A stretch of DNA of 64,000 nt, from NCBI GenBank assembly GCA_021800275.1, contig JAJYZB010000003.1:64680-128679 (forward strand), given 5' to 3'. A program made the translations under genes and the position numbers. This DNA is from a bacterium (GTDB lineage Bacteria > Vulcanimicrobiota > JABDET01). This document shows positions 16,603-25,762 of this stretch, piece after piece (the stretch's first letter is position 1; each line of letters starts with the position of its first letter). Under the pieces are notes generated by a model. The model saw only the letters and a program-made list of their open reading frames with translations, had not been told where the DNA came from and ran no database searches.

Positions 16603-18240
16603 CTACATTGAAACCACGAGATTTCCTAATTTTTGAGTTAATTTCAAATTTTCGCTGTAATCCACAGGACAGTCAATCACAGAAGGCACGCTCTGCGCAA
16701 AAGCCTCTTTTAAAACAGGAGCCAGGTCTCGAGCTTGTTCGATTCTATACCCTTTAGCTCCAAAGGATTCAGCGAGCTGAACGAAATCTGGGTTGCTGAA
16801 CGAAGTTCCGAAAGGATGCCCGAATTCTCGAATCTGTTTCCAGTCGATCAATCCATATCCCCCATCTTTAAAAATCAGAGATACGAAAGGGGTCTTAATT
16901 CTGCAGGCTGTTTCCAATTCTTGAACGTTCATGAGAAATCCACCGTCTCCCACAAGGGCTAAAACATTCCGTTTAGGATAAACAAGTTTAGCTGCAATAG
17001 CTCCAGGAAGGGCAATCCCCATAGCAGCAAACCCATTAGAGATAATCACAGTGTTTGGTTTGTATGCTGGATACATACGAGCTGCCCAGATTTTATGAGC
17101 CCCCACATCTGAGATCAGGATATCATCTTCTTTCATGATGCGGCGGAGATCGTGAAGAATTCTCTGCGGCTTTAAAGGGAAAGAATCATTGTGCGCTCCT
17201 TCCTGCAAATCCTCCAGGATCATATTTCTAAGAGCACTGTAACATTCCAAACTTCTGCCAGGCACTGCCTCCTGAATGAGCTGAGACAGGATCTGGCGAA
17301 TATCGCCGACTAATTCTACTTCAGGGAGATAATATGCATCTACTTCTGCAGGAGAAGAATCCAAATGGACAATCACTTTGTTCTGCTGGGGATTCCAAAA
17401 CTTGGGGGCATATTCCACTAAATCATATCCAATCGCTAAAACCAGATCGGCTTTATCAAAGCCGCAGTTCACATAGTCATGGGCTTGAAGTCCGATGCTT
17501 AAAAGATTTAACTCATGATCAAAAGGCAGCATTCCTTTTCCCATGAACGTATGAGCCACAGGAATTTTAGTCTTTTCCGCAAATTTCTGCAGAGTTTCAG
17601 AAGCTCTCCTCCGTATGACCCCATTCCCTGCAAGAATAATCGGATAGCGGCTTTCTGACAAAAGTTTCAGGGCTTTTGCGATCCCTGGTTTATTACTTCC
17701 TGGCTCAGGGGAAAAGTGGGGATGTGTGAGAGGGCTGCCTGTAGTTTTCATTCCCGCCACATCTTCGGGAACTTCAATATGACAGGACCCTGGTTTTTCC
17801 GATTGAGCAAGTTTAAAGGCTTTGCGAACCACTTCAGGAATGATTTCAGGCTTTTCAATTCTGGCATTCCATTTAGTAATCGGGCGAAAATTTTCAACCA
17901 CATCAATAAATTGATGTGATTCTTTATGAATTCGTTCAAGACTTGCCTGCCCAGTGATCGCGACCAGAGGCGCGCGATCTAAAGTGGCATCCGCAATTCC
18001 TGTCACCAAATTCGTGGCTCCAGGACCTAAAGTCGAAAGACAGACCCCTGCTTTACCCGTCAGCCTTCCATACACATCTGCCATAAAAGCAGCCCCCTGC
18101 TCATGTCTTGTGGTAATGAATTGAATAGAAGAGTTCCGAAGGGATTCCAAAAGATCCATATTTTCTTCCCCCGGAAGACCGAAAATGTACTCAACCCCTT
18201 CTTCTTTAAGACAGTCAACAAACAGATCAGAGGCTTTCAT
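16603..18240 (-). CDS. Acetolactate synthase-like thiamine diphosphate enzyme
   Basis: The 545-residue protein has the three-domain layout of the acetohydroxyacid synthase/pyruvate oxidase family. The TPP-activating Glu47 lies in TTRHEQGAAFMADVYGR, a LGPGATN motif follows, and the TPP/Mg motif GDGGFLMNVQELETA starts near residue 430, leading to IFKDGGYGLIDWKQ. It resembles catabolic, stand-alone large subunits (AlsS-like); no small regulatory subunit gene follows. It could make acetolactate from pyruvate or act on another 2-keto acid. The aldehyde dehydrogenase gene follows in the same direction. Confidence 0.85.
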   Translation of the reverse strand: MKASDLFVDCLKEEGVEYIFGLPGEENMDLLESLRNSSIQFITTRHEQGAAFMADVYGRLTGKAGVCLSTLGPGATNLVTGIADATLDRAPLVAITGQASLERIHKESHQFIDVVENFRPITKWNARIEKPEIIPEVVRKAFKLAQSEKPGSCHIEVPEDVAGMKTTGSPLTHPHFSPEPGSNKPGIAKALKLLSESRYPIILAGNGVIRRRASETLQKFAEKTKIPVAHTFMGKGMLPFDHELNLLSIGLQAHDYVNCGFDKADLVLAIGYDLVEYAPKFWNPQQNKVIVHLDSSPAEVDAYYLPEVELVGDIRQILSQLIQEAVPGRSLECYSALRNMILEDLQEGAHNDSFPLKPQRILHDLRRIMKEDDILISDVGAHKIWAARMYPAYKPNTVIISNGFAAMGIALPGAIAAKLVYPKRNVLALVGDGGFLMNVQELETACRIKTPFVSLIFKDGGYGLIDWKQIREFGHPFGTSFSNPDFVQLAESFGAKGYRIEQARDLAPVLKEAFAQSVPSVIDCPVDYSENLKLTQKLGNLVVSM

Positions 18241-18461
18241 GAATTTAAATCTATGCTCACGATCATAGAAGAAAGGTTAAAACATAGAAAGCTAAAATAT
18301 TTTCTCATTATCTTAAATAGTATTCATTATGAGAGGTTTTATTTCCCTTTTTGATCGGAAAAAGAATAAATTTTTGACAGTTTTTTGCGAGCAGTGTGTT
18401 AGAATAAAAAGGTATTGTTCCAGCAGTGAAAAAATTTTATTAAAAAGAGAAGGAGAGCCTT

Positions 18462-20063
18462 ATGGAAGCATTACACACCCTTGAACAAAAAGAATTACTG
18501 AGCCTTAAAGAAGCGGCTTTGTGGGCAAAAGGATATCTCAAAAAAAATGTCACTGAATCGAATATCTCGTATTTAATTCAATACGGGAAAATAAAAAAGA
18601 TACAAAATAATGGCATCACTCACGTTGACAAAAACGAATTAAAAAGATATTACACTTCCTTTTACGGCAGAAGGGAAATTAACTGGAAGGAAAAACTTGG
18701 CAGGGACTTAAACTGGCATTTATCTTTTGATTACTTGAAGGAATCTGATACAACGAAACATGTTCACAGACTTCATCCCTATAAAGGAAAATTTATTCCT
18801 CAATTAGTGGAATACTTTCTGGATGAACATACCGATGAGTTTAAAAAAGAAGTGTATTTTCAAAAAGGTGATATTATCCTGGATCCTTTCTGCGGCAGTG
18901 GAACCACTCTTGTGCAGGCTGCTGAAATGGAGATTCATGCGATTGGAGTAGATGTTTCAGAATTTAATGCCTTTATTTCAAATTCTAAAATTTTTAGTTA
19001 TGATTTAATGAATCTGTATCAAGACATAAAAAAAATAACGTCTGCTTTAAAAGAGTTCATCTTTAATTCAAAATGGAGCCAATTTGAAGAGCATCTGCTG
19101 AAGGACATCAGTGCCTTTAATGCTAACTATTTTCCCAGTCCTGAGTTCAAGTTTAAAGTTCAGCAGAAAGAGATTGATGAAGCAAAATATGGAGAGGAAA
19201 AAGAAAAAGAGTTTCTTCAGATTTTTTATAAACTGGCGGAAAACTATCAAATTAAGCCACAGCAGGAAAAATTGGAAGGATTTTTAGACCAATGGTATTC
19301 GAAATCAGTTCGGGATGAGATTGAGTTCGTTTGGGGTGAAATCAAGAACGTGAAAGAAGAGAAAAACCGGATTGTTTTATCCCTTGTTTTGAGTCGAACA
19401 GCACGTTCCTGCCGCGCCACAACACACTATGATCTGGCAACTTTAAAAGCTCCAATTTTTACGACTTACTACTGCTTTAAGCATGGCAAGATCTGCAAAC
19501 CTCTTTTCTCGATATTAAAGTGGTGGATAACGTACTGTGATGGAACACTGCAGAGACTCGATCAATTTAGAAAACTCAGAACCAATGCCCACCAAATCTG
19601 TTTAACCGGTGATTCCAGAAAAATTGACCTTTTAACAGAGATTAAGAGAAAAAATTCAGATTTAGATAAACTTATTTTAGATCGCAAAATAAAAGGAATT
19701 TTTTCCAGCCCCCCTTATGTCGGTCTAATCAACTATCATGAGCAGCACGCCTATGCTTATGAATTATTCGGCTTCAATAGAAAAGATGATTTAGAGATTG
19801 GCCCCTTATCAAAAGGACAGACGAGTGAAGCTAGACGTGTTTATATCCAAGAGATTTCAAATGTTTTGAATCACTGCAGGAGGTACTTGGCGCCTGATTG
19901 TCATGTTTTCCTTGTCGCAAATGATAAATTCAATTTATACCCTTCTATTGCCCAGAAAGCGGGAATGCGAATTGTGCAGCAGTTTAAGCGTCCTGTTTTA
20001 AATCGAACCGAAAGAGACAAAGGGGCTTATGCTGAAACTATTTTCCATTTAAAATCAGAGTAG
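18462..20063 (+). CDS. DNA methyltransferase (amino-group type, SPPY) with N-terminal HTH, of a type II R-M system
   Basis: The 533-residue protein follows a GGAGAG ribosome binding site. Residues 1-65 look like an excisionase/MerR-type HTH (LSLKEAALWAKGYL, then a turn ending HVDKNELKRYY). SAM motif I, ILDPFCGSGTTLVQA, lies near 137-152. The catalytic motif IV is SSPPYVG near 414-420, with Ser rather than Asp at its start, which is typical of N4-cytosine methylases. About 260 residues, probably including target recognition, separate the two. The next gene, 4 bp downstream, resembles TdeIII-type restriction endonucleases, so this is the protective methylase. The HTH may autoregulate the operon. 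Confidence 0.9.
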   Translation: MEALHTLEQKELLSLKEAALWAKGYLKKNVTESNISYLIQYGKIKKIQNNGITHVDKNELKRYYTSFYGRREINWKEKLGRDLNWHLSFDYLKESDTTKHVHRLHPYKGKFIPQLVEYFLDEHTDEFKKEVYFQKGDIILDPFCGSGTTLVQAAEMEIHAIGVDVSEFNAFISNSKIFSYDLMNLYQDIKKITSALKEFIFNSKWSQFEEHLLKDISAFNANYFPSPEFKFKVQQKEIDEAKYGEEKEKEFLQIFYKLAENYQIKPQQEKLEGFLDQWYSKSVRDEIEFVWGEIKNVKEEKNRIVLSLVLSRTARSCRATTHYDLATLKAPIFTTYYCFKHGKICKPLFSILKWWITYCDGTLQRLDQFRKLRTNAHQICLTGDSRKIDLLTEIKRKNSDLDKLILDRKIKGIFSSPPYVGLINYHEQHAYAYELFGFNRKDDLEIGPLSKGQTSEARRVYIQEISNVLNHCRRYLAPDCHVFLVANDKFNLYPSIAQKAGMRIVQQFKRPVLNRTERDKGAYAETIFHLKSE

Positions 20064-20067
20064 CCTT

Positions 20068-20828
20068 ATGCAGTCTCAAAACGTTGTAGAAATTATCAAG
20101 GACTGTTTAAGGGAGAAGTTTAAGAACTACAAACCAGAAACCAGCAGTATGCCATTCCATTTTCGTCTTCTTGGGAAAGACAGGATGGCTCTGTACTCTT
20201 TTATACAATCTTTAAATACCACCTTTGGAACTTCTATTTTTGAGTTAGTTGCTGTGGCTCTTGCAAAAGATAAATTTAAAAACACAGGAAGAGGGGTTGA
20301 GGTAGGAGATAAAATAAGCTCAAAAGCGCAAGAAAGAATACAAAAAATTATGGATAGTTTGACAACAGGCCAAGTGAATCCTAATAAAATAAAAGAAATT
20401 GATTTAATTCAAAAAGCATCTAAATTAGGGGATATGGTTAAGGTTAAACCTGCAAAAGCCGATCTTTTTCTAGAAACTGATGATGGAGTTAAGTGGTTTT
20501 TTGATATAAAAACAGCAAAACCCAACAGAGGAAATTTTAAAGAATTTAAAAGGACTTTATTGGAATGGGCGGCCATTGTATTGACCCAAAACCAAAAGCG
20601 CAAATTAAAACTGCAGTCGCAATTCCTTACAATCCCTACGAACCAAAACGTTATGAACGATGGACATTAAAGGGGATGCTGGATTTAAAGGAGGAGCTTT
20701 TTGTGGGGGATGAATTTTGGGATATGCTGGGAGGAGAAGGAAGCTATAATACGCTGTTGGGTTGTTTTGAAAAAGCAGGAATTGAGCTGAGGGAAGAGAT
20801 TGATCATTATTTTGGGCAGTTTAAATAA
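20068..20828 (+). pseudogene. TdeIII-like type II restriction endonuclease, frameshifted
   Basis: Two overlapping frames together make one protein. The first (from ATG 20068) gives an N-terminal region plus KADLFLETDDGVKWFFDIKTAKPNRGNF, a PD-(D/E)xK-like nuclease core (D-x-x-x near K-T-A-K). After LLEW the homology continues in another frame through AIPYNPYEPKRYERW and ELFVGDEFWDMLGG to the stop at 20828. Joining them needs a one-base shift between about 20575 and 20605, near an A/C-rich ACCCAAAACC run. As I recall, the TdeIII/MjaII family recognises GGNCC. The upstream methylase is intact, so loss of cutting would be tolerated. A sequencing error in the run is the main alternative. Confidence 0.8.
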
Positions 20829-20839
20829 AATTTTGGTGA

Positions 20840-21490
20840 ATGAAAATCCAGGCGATATTATTTGATCTTGACCGCACCCTTGGGATTGACCACAGTTTGG
20901 AAGGTGGTGTGCTGGAAGGATTAGCTGAACAAGAGGGGGTTTCTCTTTCTCAGAACAGACTTTTGACTGTGTTATCTCACTTCCACACTGGAAAGATCTC
21001 GCTGCACAAAATGCTTTCCGAACTTTTTCCTAAACGAAGCAGAACTGAGTTGAAGCATTTAGCAGAAAAATATCGAAAAATCTGTGTCGGAAAAGGAAAA
21101 GAAACTTTTACACTTCTCCCTGGATCTGAGGAAACAGTGGAAAAACTTTTAAAAAAACAAATTTTTGTTGGAATTTTCACCAATGGCTGGACAGAGCTGC
21201 AAAAAGCAAAAGCCCATGCCCTTGGGTTTCCAGTTCCTCTGATTACATCAGAAGAGATTGGGTTCTGGAAGCCGAATCCTAAAGCTTTTCATGAAGCTGT
21301 AAAAAGGTTTGGAGTGTCCACAGACACTACCTTATATGTAGGGGACTCTTTTGAGCTGGATATTGTGGGTTCAAAAAAAGCAGGTCTGCTGGCAGGATGG
21401 GTCAATCTAGAGGGTCATTCAGCCCCCGCAAAAGAACCTCTGCCCGATTTCATTTTCCATTCCCTGCTTGATCTGCTGGACATCATCTGA
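20840..21490 (+). CDS. HAD-superfamily hydrolase
   Basis: The 216-residue protein carries the HAD motifs in order: motif I LFDLDRTL (nucleophile Asp9 and acid/base Asp11), a helical cap, motif II-like FTNGW, the Lys region around EEIGFWKPNPKAF, and motif IV VGDSFELDIVGSKKAG. It is likely a cytoplasmic phosphatase of the YjjG/haloacid dehalogenase-like subfamily IA; the substrate is unknown. It starts 11 bp after the restriction gene remnant and shares its direction. Confidence 0.92.
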   Translation: MKIQAILFDLDRTLGIDHSLEGGVLEGLAEQEGVSLSQNRLLTVLSHFHTGKISLHKMLSELFPKRSRTELKHLAEKYRKICVGKGKETFTLLPGSEETVEKLLKKQIFVGIFTNGWTELQKAKAHALGFPVPLITSEEIGFWKPNPKAFHEAVKRFGVSTDTTLYVGDSFELDIVGSKKAGLLAGWVNLEGHSAPAKEPLPDFIFHSLLDLLDII

Positions 21491-21558
21491 ATCATTCATC
21501 CAGATACTCCCTAAACCCACACTTCTAATCTTTGGACTATAACTGAAACGCGGAGACT

Positions 21559-22707
21559 CTATATTTTGGGGGATCGAACTTCTTGTTCAATAGTAGAAAG
21601 GGATGAAATTTCCTGCATCCCTCCCCCCATTTCTTTTAAACGATGAACAGCAGGGAGCAGTCGGTTTTCCCAGGATCCAACTGTTTTATTCCAATCTTTC
21701 ACCACAGACCCCAAATTTTTTCCGACTTCTGTTAAATCTCTGGCAAAATTGAGGAGGCGATCATACAGTTCCTTTCCCTGATCCGCAATCTGTTTAGCGT
21801 TTTCTGCTAACTGCTGCTGCATCCACCCCAGGCTGACTGCTTTAAGAAGAGCAAAAAGAGTGATTGGAGCGCATAAAAGCACCCCCTCTTTAAGAGCGGC
21901 ATCAAACAAATCTTTGTCAGTATTAAAAGCAGAATTCAAAGAAGATTCTACAGGAACAAACATCACCACCATATCATTTTTTCCATTGAATTGTTTTCCA
22001 TACTCTTTTTTTGCCAAATTTTTCATTTGTTTTCTTAAATTAGCGGCATGAGCTTCCAGCTTTTCTTTTTTTTCGGTTTCTGATTGGGCTTCCACAGCTT
22101 CAAAATAAGAATTTAAAGAAGTCTTAGCATCCACTGGCAGGATTCCCTGTTGAGGAAGATGGATGATCATATCAGGTCTTCCCTCAGAGGTGGCGGTCTG
22201 TTCTTCAAAATCTACATGAGCAGTCATTCCCGCCATTTCCACAAGTCTCCTCAACTGCATTTCTCCCCATTTTCCGCTCACTGTAGGGGGACTCAATGTT
22301 TTTGTCAAGTTGGCTGTGATGCTGTAAAGATCCTGATTTGTTTTTTCTATTTTTTCTAAATCTTTAGCGAGGCTCTGGTAAGCCCCTTCCCGCTTTGTTT
22401 CCAATTCTCTCACCACTCCATCCAATTTATCCAGATCTTCTTTAAGGGGCTGGATAAGAGGCTGGAGTGTGGATTGATTTTGATGAAGGATCTGTTCAGA
22501 ATTTTTCTGCAGCACTTCAGAAGCTAAAGATTGAAACAATTCCCTGAGCTGTCCGCGAGCCTGGTCAAACCAATCCACTTTCTCTTTTAAAAATTTACTT
22601 TCTGATTCAACTCCTGCATATTTAGCATGAACCCAAAAATAAACAAGAGTCCCTCCTAAAATTACACCAGCAGAGAAACCGATCCCAGTTCCTGCGAATA
22701 CGTCCAT
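21559..22707 (-). CDS. rmuC: RmuC-family DNA recombination protein
   Basis: The 382-residue protein has an N-terminal membrane or hydrophobic segment (residues 5-25), a long coiled-coil region rich in Glu/Lys/Gln to about residue 130, and the RmuC nuclease-like core: SGKWGEMQLRRLVEMAGM, then GRPDMIIHLPQQGILPVDAK, which matches a PD-(D/E)xK active site, and FVPVESSLNSA. RmuC limits recombination at inverted repeats. Convergent with the HAD gene. Confidence 0.95.
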   Translation of the reverse strand: MDVFAGTGIGFSAGVILGGTLVYFWVHAKYAGVESESKFLKEKVDWFDQARGQLRELFQSLASEVLQKNSEQILHQNQSTLQPLIQPLKEDLDKLDGVVRELETKREGAYQSLAKDLEKIEKTNQDLYSITANLTKTLSPPTVSGKWGEMQLRRLVEMAGMTAHVDFEEQTATSEGRPDMIIHLPQQGILPVDAKTSLNSYFEAVEAQSETEKKEKLEAHAANLRKQMKNLAKKEYGKQFNGKNDMVVMFVPVESSLNSAFNTDKDLFDAALKEGVLLCAPITLFALLKAVSLGWMQQQLAENAKQIADQGKELYDRLLNFARDLTEVGKNLGSVVKDWNKTVGSWENRLLPAVHRLKEMGGGMQEISSLSTIEQEVRSPKI

Positions 22708-22729
22708 AAATCTTTTTTCAGTCTGCAGC

Positions 22730-22758
22730 TTGAGCTTTCCTCTATCTTATGATAGAAT
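22730..22758 (+). promoter_or_regulatory. Candidate sigma-70-type promoter for the metallopeptidase gene
   Basis: TTGAGC (22730-22735) and TAGAAT (22753-22758) are separated by exactly 17 bases and lie about 65 bp upstream of the start of the peptidase gene, in the divergent region after rmuC. Confidence 0.45.
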
Positions 22759-22823
22759 TGGGATAAGTGAAATAGCAAAAATCGAAAATTTTTAAAGAGA
22801 TAGAATTTTTATTCTGACAGTGA

Positions 22824-24260
22824 ATGAAAGATATCCACAAAACGCATAAAAAATCGCTGCTCTGGGTTTTCCCAGGCCGCTCTCAAGAAACAAATGCCAG
22901 CGGCATAAAGAAATTGATATTGAAAAAGGGAGTTTTCCGTTTTGAATACCCCGATGGCGCCAAAGTCCTATATGGAATAAAATTAAAAGGCATCCCTGTT
23001 ATTGGCAGCCTTCTCCCCAATGGAACAGAAAACTGGATGCCTAATGCTGACATGATTGTTCATACTCTGGAAAAAAAAGTTCCTGAGGAAGCAGAACTCC
23101 CCACCCCTCAAGTTTCCCGCATAAAAGTTAATGAGACTGTTTTTGAACTTTCGAGATTCTCTCTGGGATCTAAGCCTGCAGAATTGATAATGGTTCGATT
23201 TAAAGATAAAGGGTTGCGTATAGTCAGCGAGTTTTATCTAAATGAGAAGGAATTAGTCAATTTCTTTCAGGCTGTTGATGAACTTCCTCTTTCTGTTTTT
23301 GGATATTCGGGAGCATTTTACATCTCTGAACTGGATGGTTTTAGAGAGGTTCTCCTTAAAAGAGGAATCAAAGTCCCTAATGCATGTACAATACCCTGGG
23401 AAAGAAGTGTATTGATTGCACAATCCTACTTACGAAATAGTCGTGATGTGCGTTTTGTTTTATACCATGAGCTTGGCCACGTTTTAGACTCTAGAACATT
23501 CGGCAGTTTGAAATTCTCAGAGAAAATTTCAGACGAAAATGGAGAAAAGCTTTTTGGGAAAGGTGTGCTGGTCAAAAATGAAGCCGAGAAAATGGATCGA
23601 AAAAAAAGCGACTACTTTTCCAAATATGCGGCAACAAATGAAAGGGAAGATTTTGCGGAAACTTATTTGACTCTAATGATGCTGCGGCTCCTCTTTAACA
23701 ACATGAACCCCGGAATGGATTTACTAGATCTTCCCACCACGAGCCTTGATGAATTTCTGCTGACGCGAAATTTTACTCCTATGCAGCATAAAAAGATCTG
23801 GGCTGTCTATAAAACTATTTATAAGATCATAAACCCAGACACTCATTCAGAAGAGCTGTTAAAAGAAGTTCCACAAGAAAGATTGATCTCTGTGGAGATT
23901 GGAGTTGGGCTCTGGCATTTGCTCCATCCCAAATATTTTTTATCTCTATCCAATCAGATCGAACAGGTACGCCAAAAGTCCGAATTAAAATTCTCAGGAG
24001 TTAAATTTGCCAGAAATTATCAATTGAAGCCAAAAGCCTATACAATTTTCATTAAAGATGAGCCTGTCCTGTGCAGAGAGGTTCAGAATTTCTATGCTCC
24101 TAGCAAGGATTTTCAGATCGCGACTTTAACGCTCTATTTGGGGGGCTTCGAGGTTTACGCTCAGATCGAAAACCTGAAAAAATCGTTGATTCAAGAAGCA
24201 GGGAAAACAATCGCTCAGCAGATTGAAAAATCTATTCACTCCTGGGTTTCTTTCCAGTAG
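22824..24260 (+). CDS. Gluzincin metallopeptidase related to anthrax lethal factor-like (ATLF, M34) domains
   Basis: The 478-residue protein contains YHELGHVLDS near residues 214-223, a HExxH zinc site, and NEREDFAETYLTL near 272-284, where the E-x-x-A-E type helix supplies the third zinc ligand. This spacing and the D-F-A-E-T/V pattern are those of the lethal factor/Pro-Pro endopeptidase-like group. The N-terminal 200 residues contain beta-rich sequence of unknown type, and no signal peptide is visible, so it may be cytoplasmic or exported by another route. The C-terminal 150 residues show no known domain. It is transcribed alone from a plausible promoter. The cleaved target is unknown. Confidence 0.75.
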   Translation: MKDIHKTHKKSLLWVFPGRSQETNASGIKKLILKKGVFRFEYPDGAKVLYGIKLKGIPVIGSLLPNGTENWMPNADMIVHTLEKKVPEEAELPTPQVSRIKVNETVFELSRFSLGSKPAELIMVRFKDKGLRIVSEFYLNEKELVNFFQAVDELPLSVFGYSGAFYISELDGFREVLLKRGIKVPNACTIPWERSVLIAQSYLRNSRDVRFVLYHELGHVLDSRTFGSLKFSEKISDENGEKLFGKGVLVKNEAEKMDRKKSDYFSKYAATNEREDFAETYLTLMMLRLLFNNMNPGMDLLDLPTTSLDEFLLTRNFTPMQHKKIWAVYKTIYKIINPDTHSEELLKEVPQERLISVEIGVGLWHLLHPKYFLSLSNQIEQVRQKSELKFSGVKFARNYQLKPKAYTIFIKDEPVLCREVQNFYAPSKDFQIATLTLYLGGFEVYAQIENLKKSLIQEAGKTIAQQIEKSIHSWVSFQ

Positions 24261-24349
24261 AACCGCCAGTCTGCCTAGTTTTTCTCTTGTGTTGAGCGAG
24301 ATCTTTAAAGCCGCGAAATCAATTCCCGGCACTGACGAGAACCTTATGC

Positions 24350-24853
24350 CTATTCTTTTCTCAGTCTTGATAAAACTTTTTTGACATTTTGAAAACCGAT
24401 ATTCTGCGGGGGTTTGTGCAGCGGGAAAAAAGCAAATTCAGAAATGTCATCTGAAGGTTTTTCAGGGTTTCCCAGCAGCTTAACAAAGTAAAATAAATTT
24501 AGAGTTGCGGTTTTTTCTACTCCATAGTGGTCAGCAATAATATCATAGAGATCCATGACTTCAGCATTGACTCCTAACTCCTCTTTAATTTCCCGCTTTA
24601 ATCCGATTCTAGGATCTTCACCCTTTTCCAGGAATCCACCCGGTATATCCCATGTTCCCTGTTTTGGCGGAAAAGCTCGTTTGGTCAGTAAAATTTCTTT
24701 ATCTTTCGCTCCTCTTAAAATTAATCCTCCAACACAGGGTTTTGAATTTTGAAAAAAAATAAAATCACAGGAAGAGCATACCAGGCGAAGTTTCCCCTGA
24801 ATCTTTTTTTTCGTTAATGAAGCAGAACAGCAGGGGCAGAAGCAAAACTTCAC
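24350..24853 (-). CDS. Nudix hydrolase with an N-terminal zinc ribbon (NudC/ADP-ribose-type)
   Basis: Two Cys pairs near residues 6-9 and 26-29 (CPCC and CSSC) form a small zinc ribbon. The Nudix box GGFLEKGEDPRIGLKREI then continues to K-E-E-L-G with catalytic Glu residues. A GTG start at 24853 overlaps the TGA of the upstream VIT1-like gene (GTGA) and gives 167 residues. A longer upstream start would run deep into that gene and is rejected. It hydrolyses a nucleoside diphosphate derivative; the substrate cannot be named. Confidence 0.88.
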   Translation of the reverse strand: MKFCFCPCCSASLTKKKIQGKLRLVCSSCDFIFFQNSKPCVGGLILRGAKDKEILLTKRAFPPKQGTWDIPGGFLEKGEDPRIGLKREIKEELGVNAEVMDLYDIIADHYGVEKTATLNLFYFVKLLGNPEKPSDDISEFAFFPLHKPPQNIGFQNVKKVLSRLRKE

Positions 24854-25605
24854 AAGCTGGCACCGCTTAATTTTAAAAGAATCATCAATTTGCCAACCCA
24901 AAATCCGATTCCCCCTGCGATAATGCCAATGATCAGCATTTCTAATCCACCTTTCAGCCAGGAGGTTCGGGTAATCTTGGTTTTTCCCGCTCCTACAATA
25001 AACAGGGTGATAAGGGTGAGAAGAGTGGAAATCAGGAAAGCCCACTGTTGAATAGATAAAATTCCAAACGGAATCACAGGGATAAGGGCAGCCGCAAAAA
25101 AACTGACCCCAATCACTCCTGCTGATTTGACAGGATTATCAAAGTTTTCAGGAAAAAGTCCGAGCTCTTCTTTCATCATAAAAGCAATCCATTCATCTTT
25201 GTTCGAAGTGATCCGTTTAACAATCATCTCCGTTTCTTCAGGAGTGAATCCTTTTTTTAAATAAATCTGCCGAACCTCATCCTCTTCCTGTTCAGGCATA
25301 GTTTCAATCTCTCTTTTTTCTCTTCTGATTTCAGATTCGAAAAACTCTCTCTGAGCTTTTGTGGAAAGATAAGCCCCAAAAAACATGGAAAGACCGCCAG
25401 CCACTGCTTCTGCGACACCTGTTAAAATGACAACAAGAGGTTTAACATGAGCTCCATTCACCCCTGAGATAAATCCAAAAGCAGTAACCAATCCATCATT
25501 TAACCCAAAAATAACCTCACGGATCAATTTTTTTTCCATTCCATGCCAGACTTCATTTAATGGGTTAAAAAAAGAGGGCTGCTGTCCATTCGTCATTGCG
25601 CCCAT
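24850..25605 (-). CDS. VIT1/CCC1-family iron or manganese transporter
   Basis: The 251-residue membrane protein carries VIFGLNDGLVTAFGFISG, the typical first helix of the VIT1/CCC1 family, then AVAGGLSMFFGAYLSTKAQ. A charged cytosolic helix pair rich in Glu (about residues 88-140) is the metal-binding domain of this group, and further hydrophobic helices follow. It moves Fe(II) or Mn(II) out of the cytoplasm. It overlaps the Nudix gene and lies downstream of crcB-DUF190 on the same strand across a 157-bp gap. Confidence 0.9.
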   Translation of the reverse strand: MGAMTNGQQPSFFNPLNEVWHGMEKKLIREVIFGLNDGLVTAFGFISGVNGAHVKPLVVILTGVAEAVAGGLSMFFGAYLSTKAQREFFESEIRREKREIETMPEQEEDEVRQIYLKKGFTPEETEMIVKRITSNKDEWIAFMMKEELGLFPENFDNPVKSAGVIGVSFFAAALIPVIPFGILSIQQWAFLISTLLTLITLFIVGAGKTKITRTSWLKGGLEMLIIGIIAGGIGFWVGKLMILLKLSGASL

Positions 25606-25762
25606 TTATTCGACTTTATGAAAAAGATTCCCTTGAAACAAGATTGATAACCAGAACCGCTTTATAATGCCGTCGTGAAAAATGTTTATCCGAGAAAATA
25701 AATCGAGACAATCCTGCGGACTTTCACATTGTCCAATTGCATTATCCTGGGCTATTTCCAGT

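Noticed and set aside
18374-18405. TTGACA and TAGAAT upstream of the methylase gene as a promoter
   Set aside because: The spacer is 20 bases, too long for a normal sigma-70 promoter, so I do not annotate it.
24854-25045. Longer N-terminus for the zinc-ribbon Nudix gene
   Set aside because: It would run about 190 bp into the VIT1-like gene; the GTG overlapping that gene's stop starts just before the Cys pairs.
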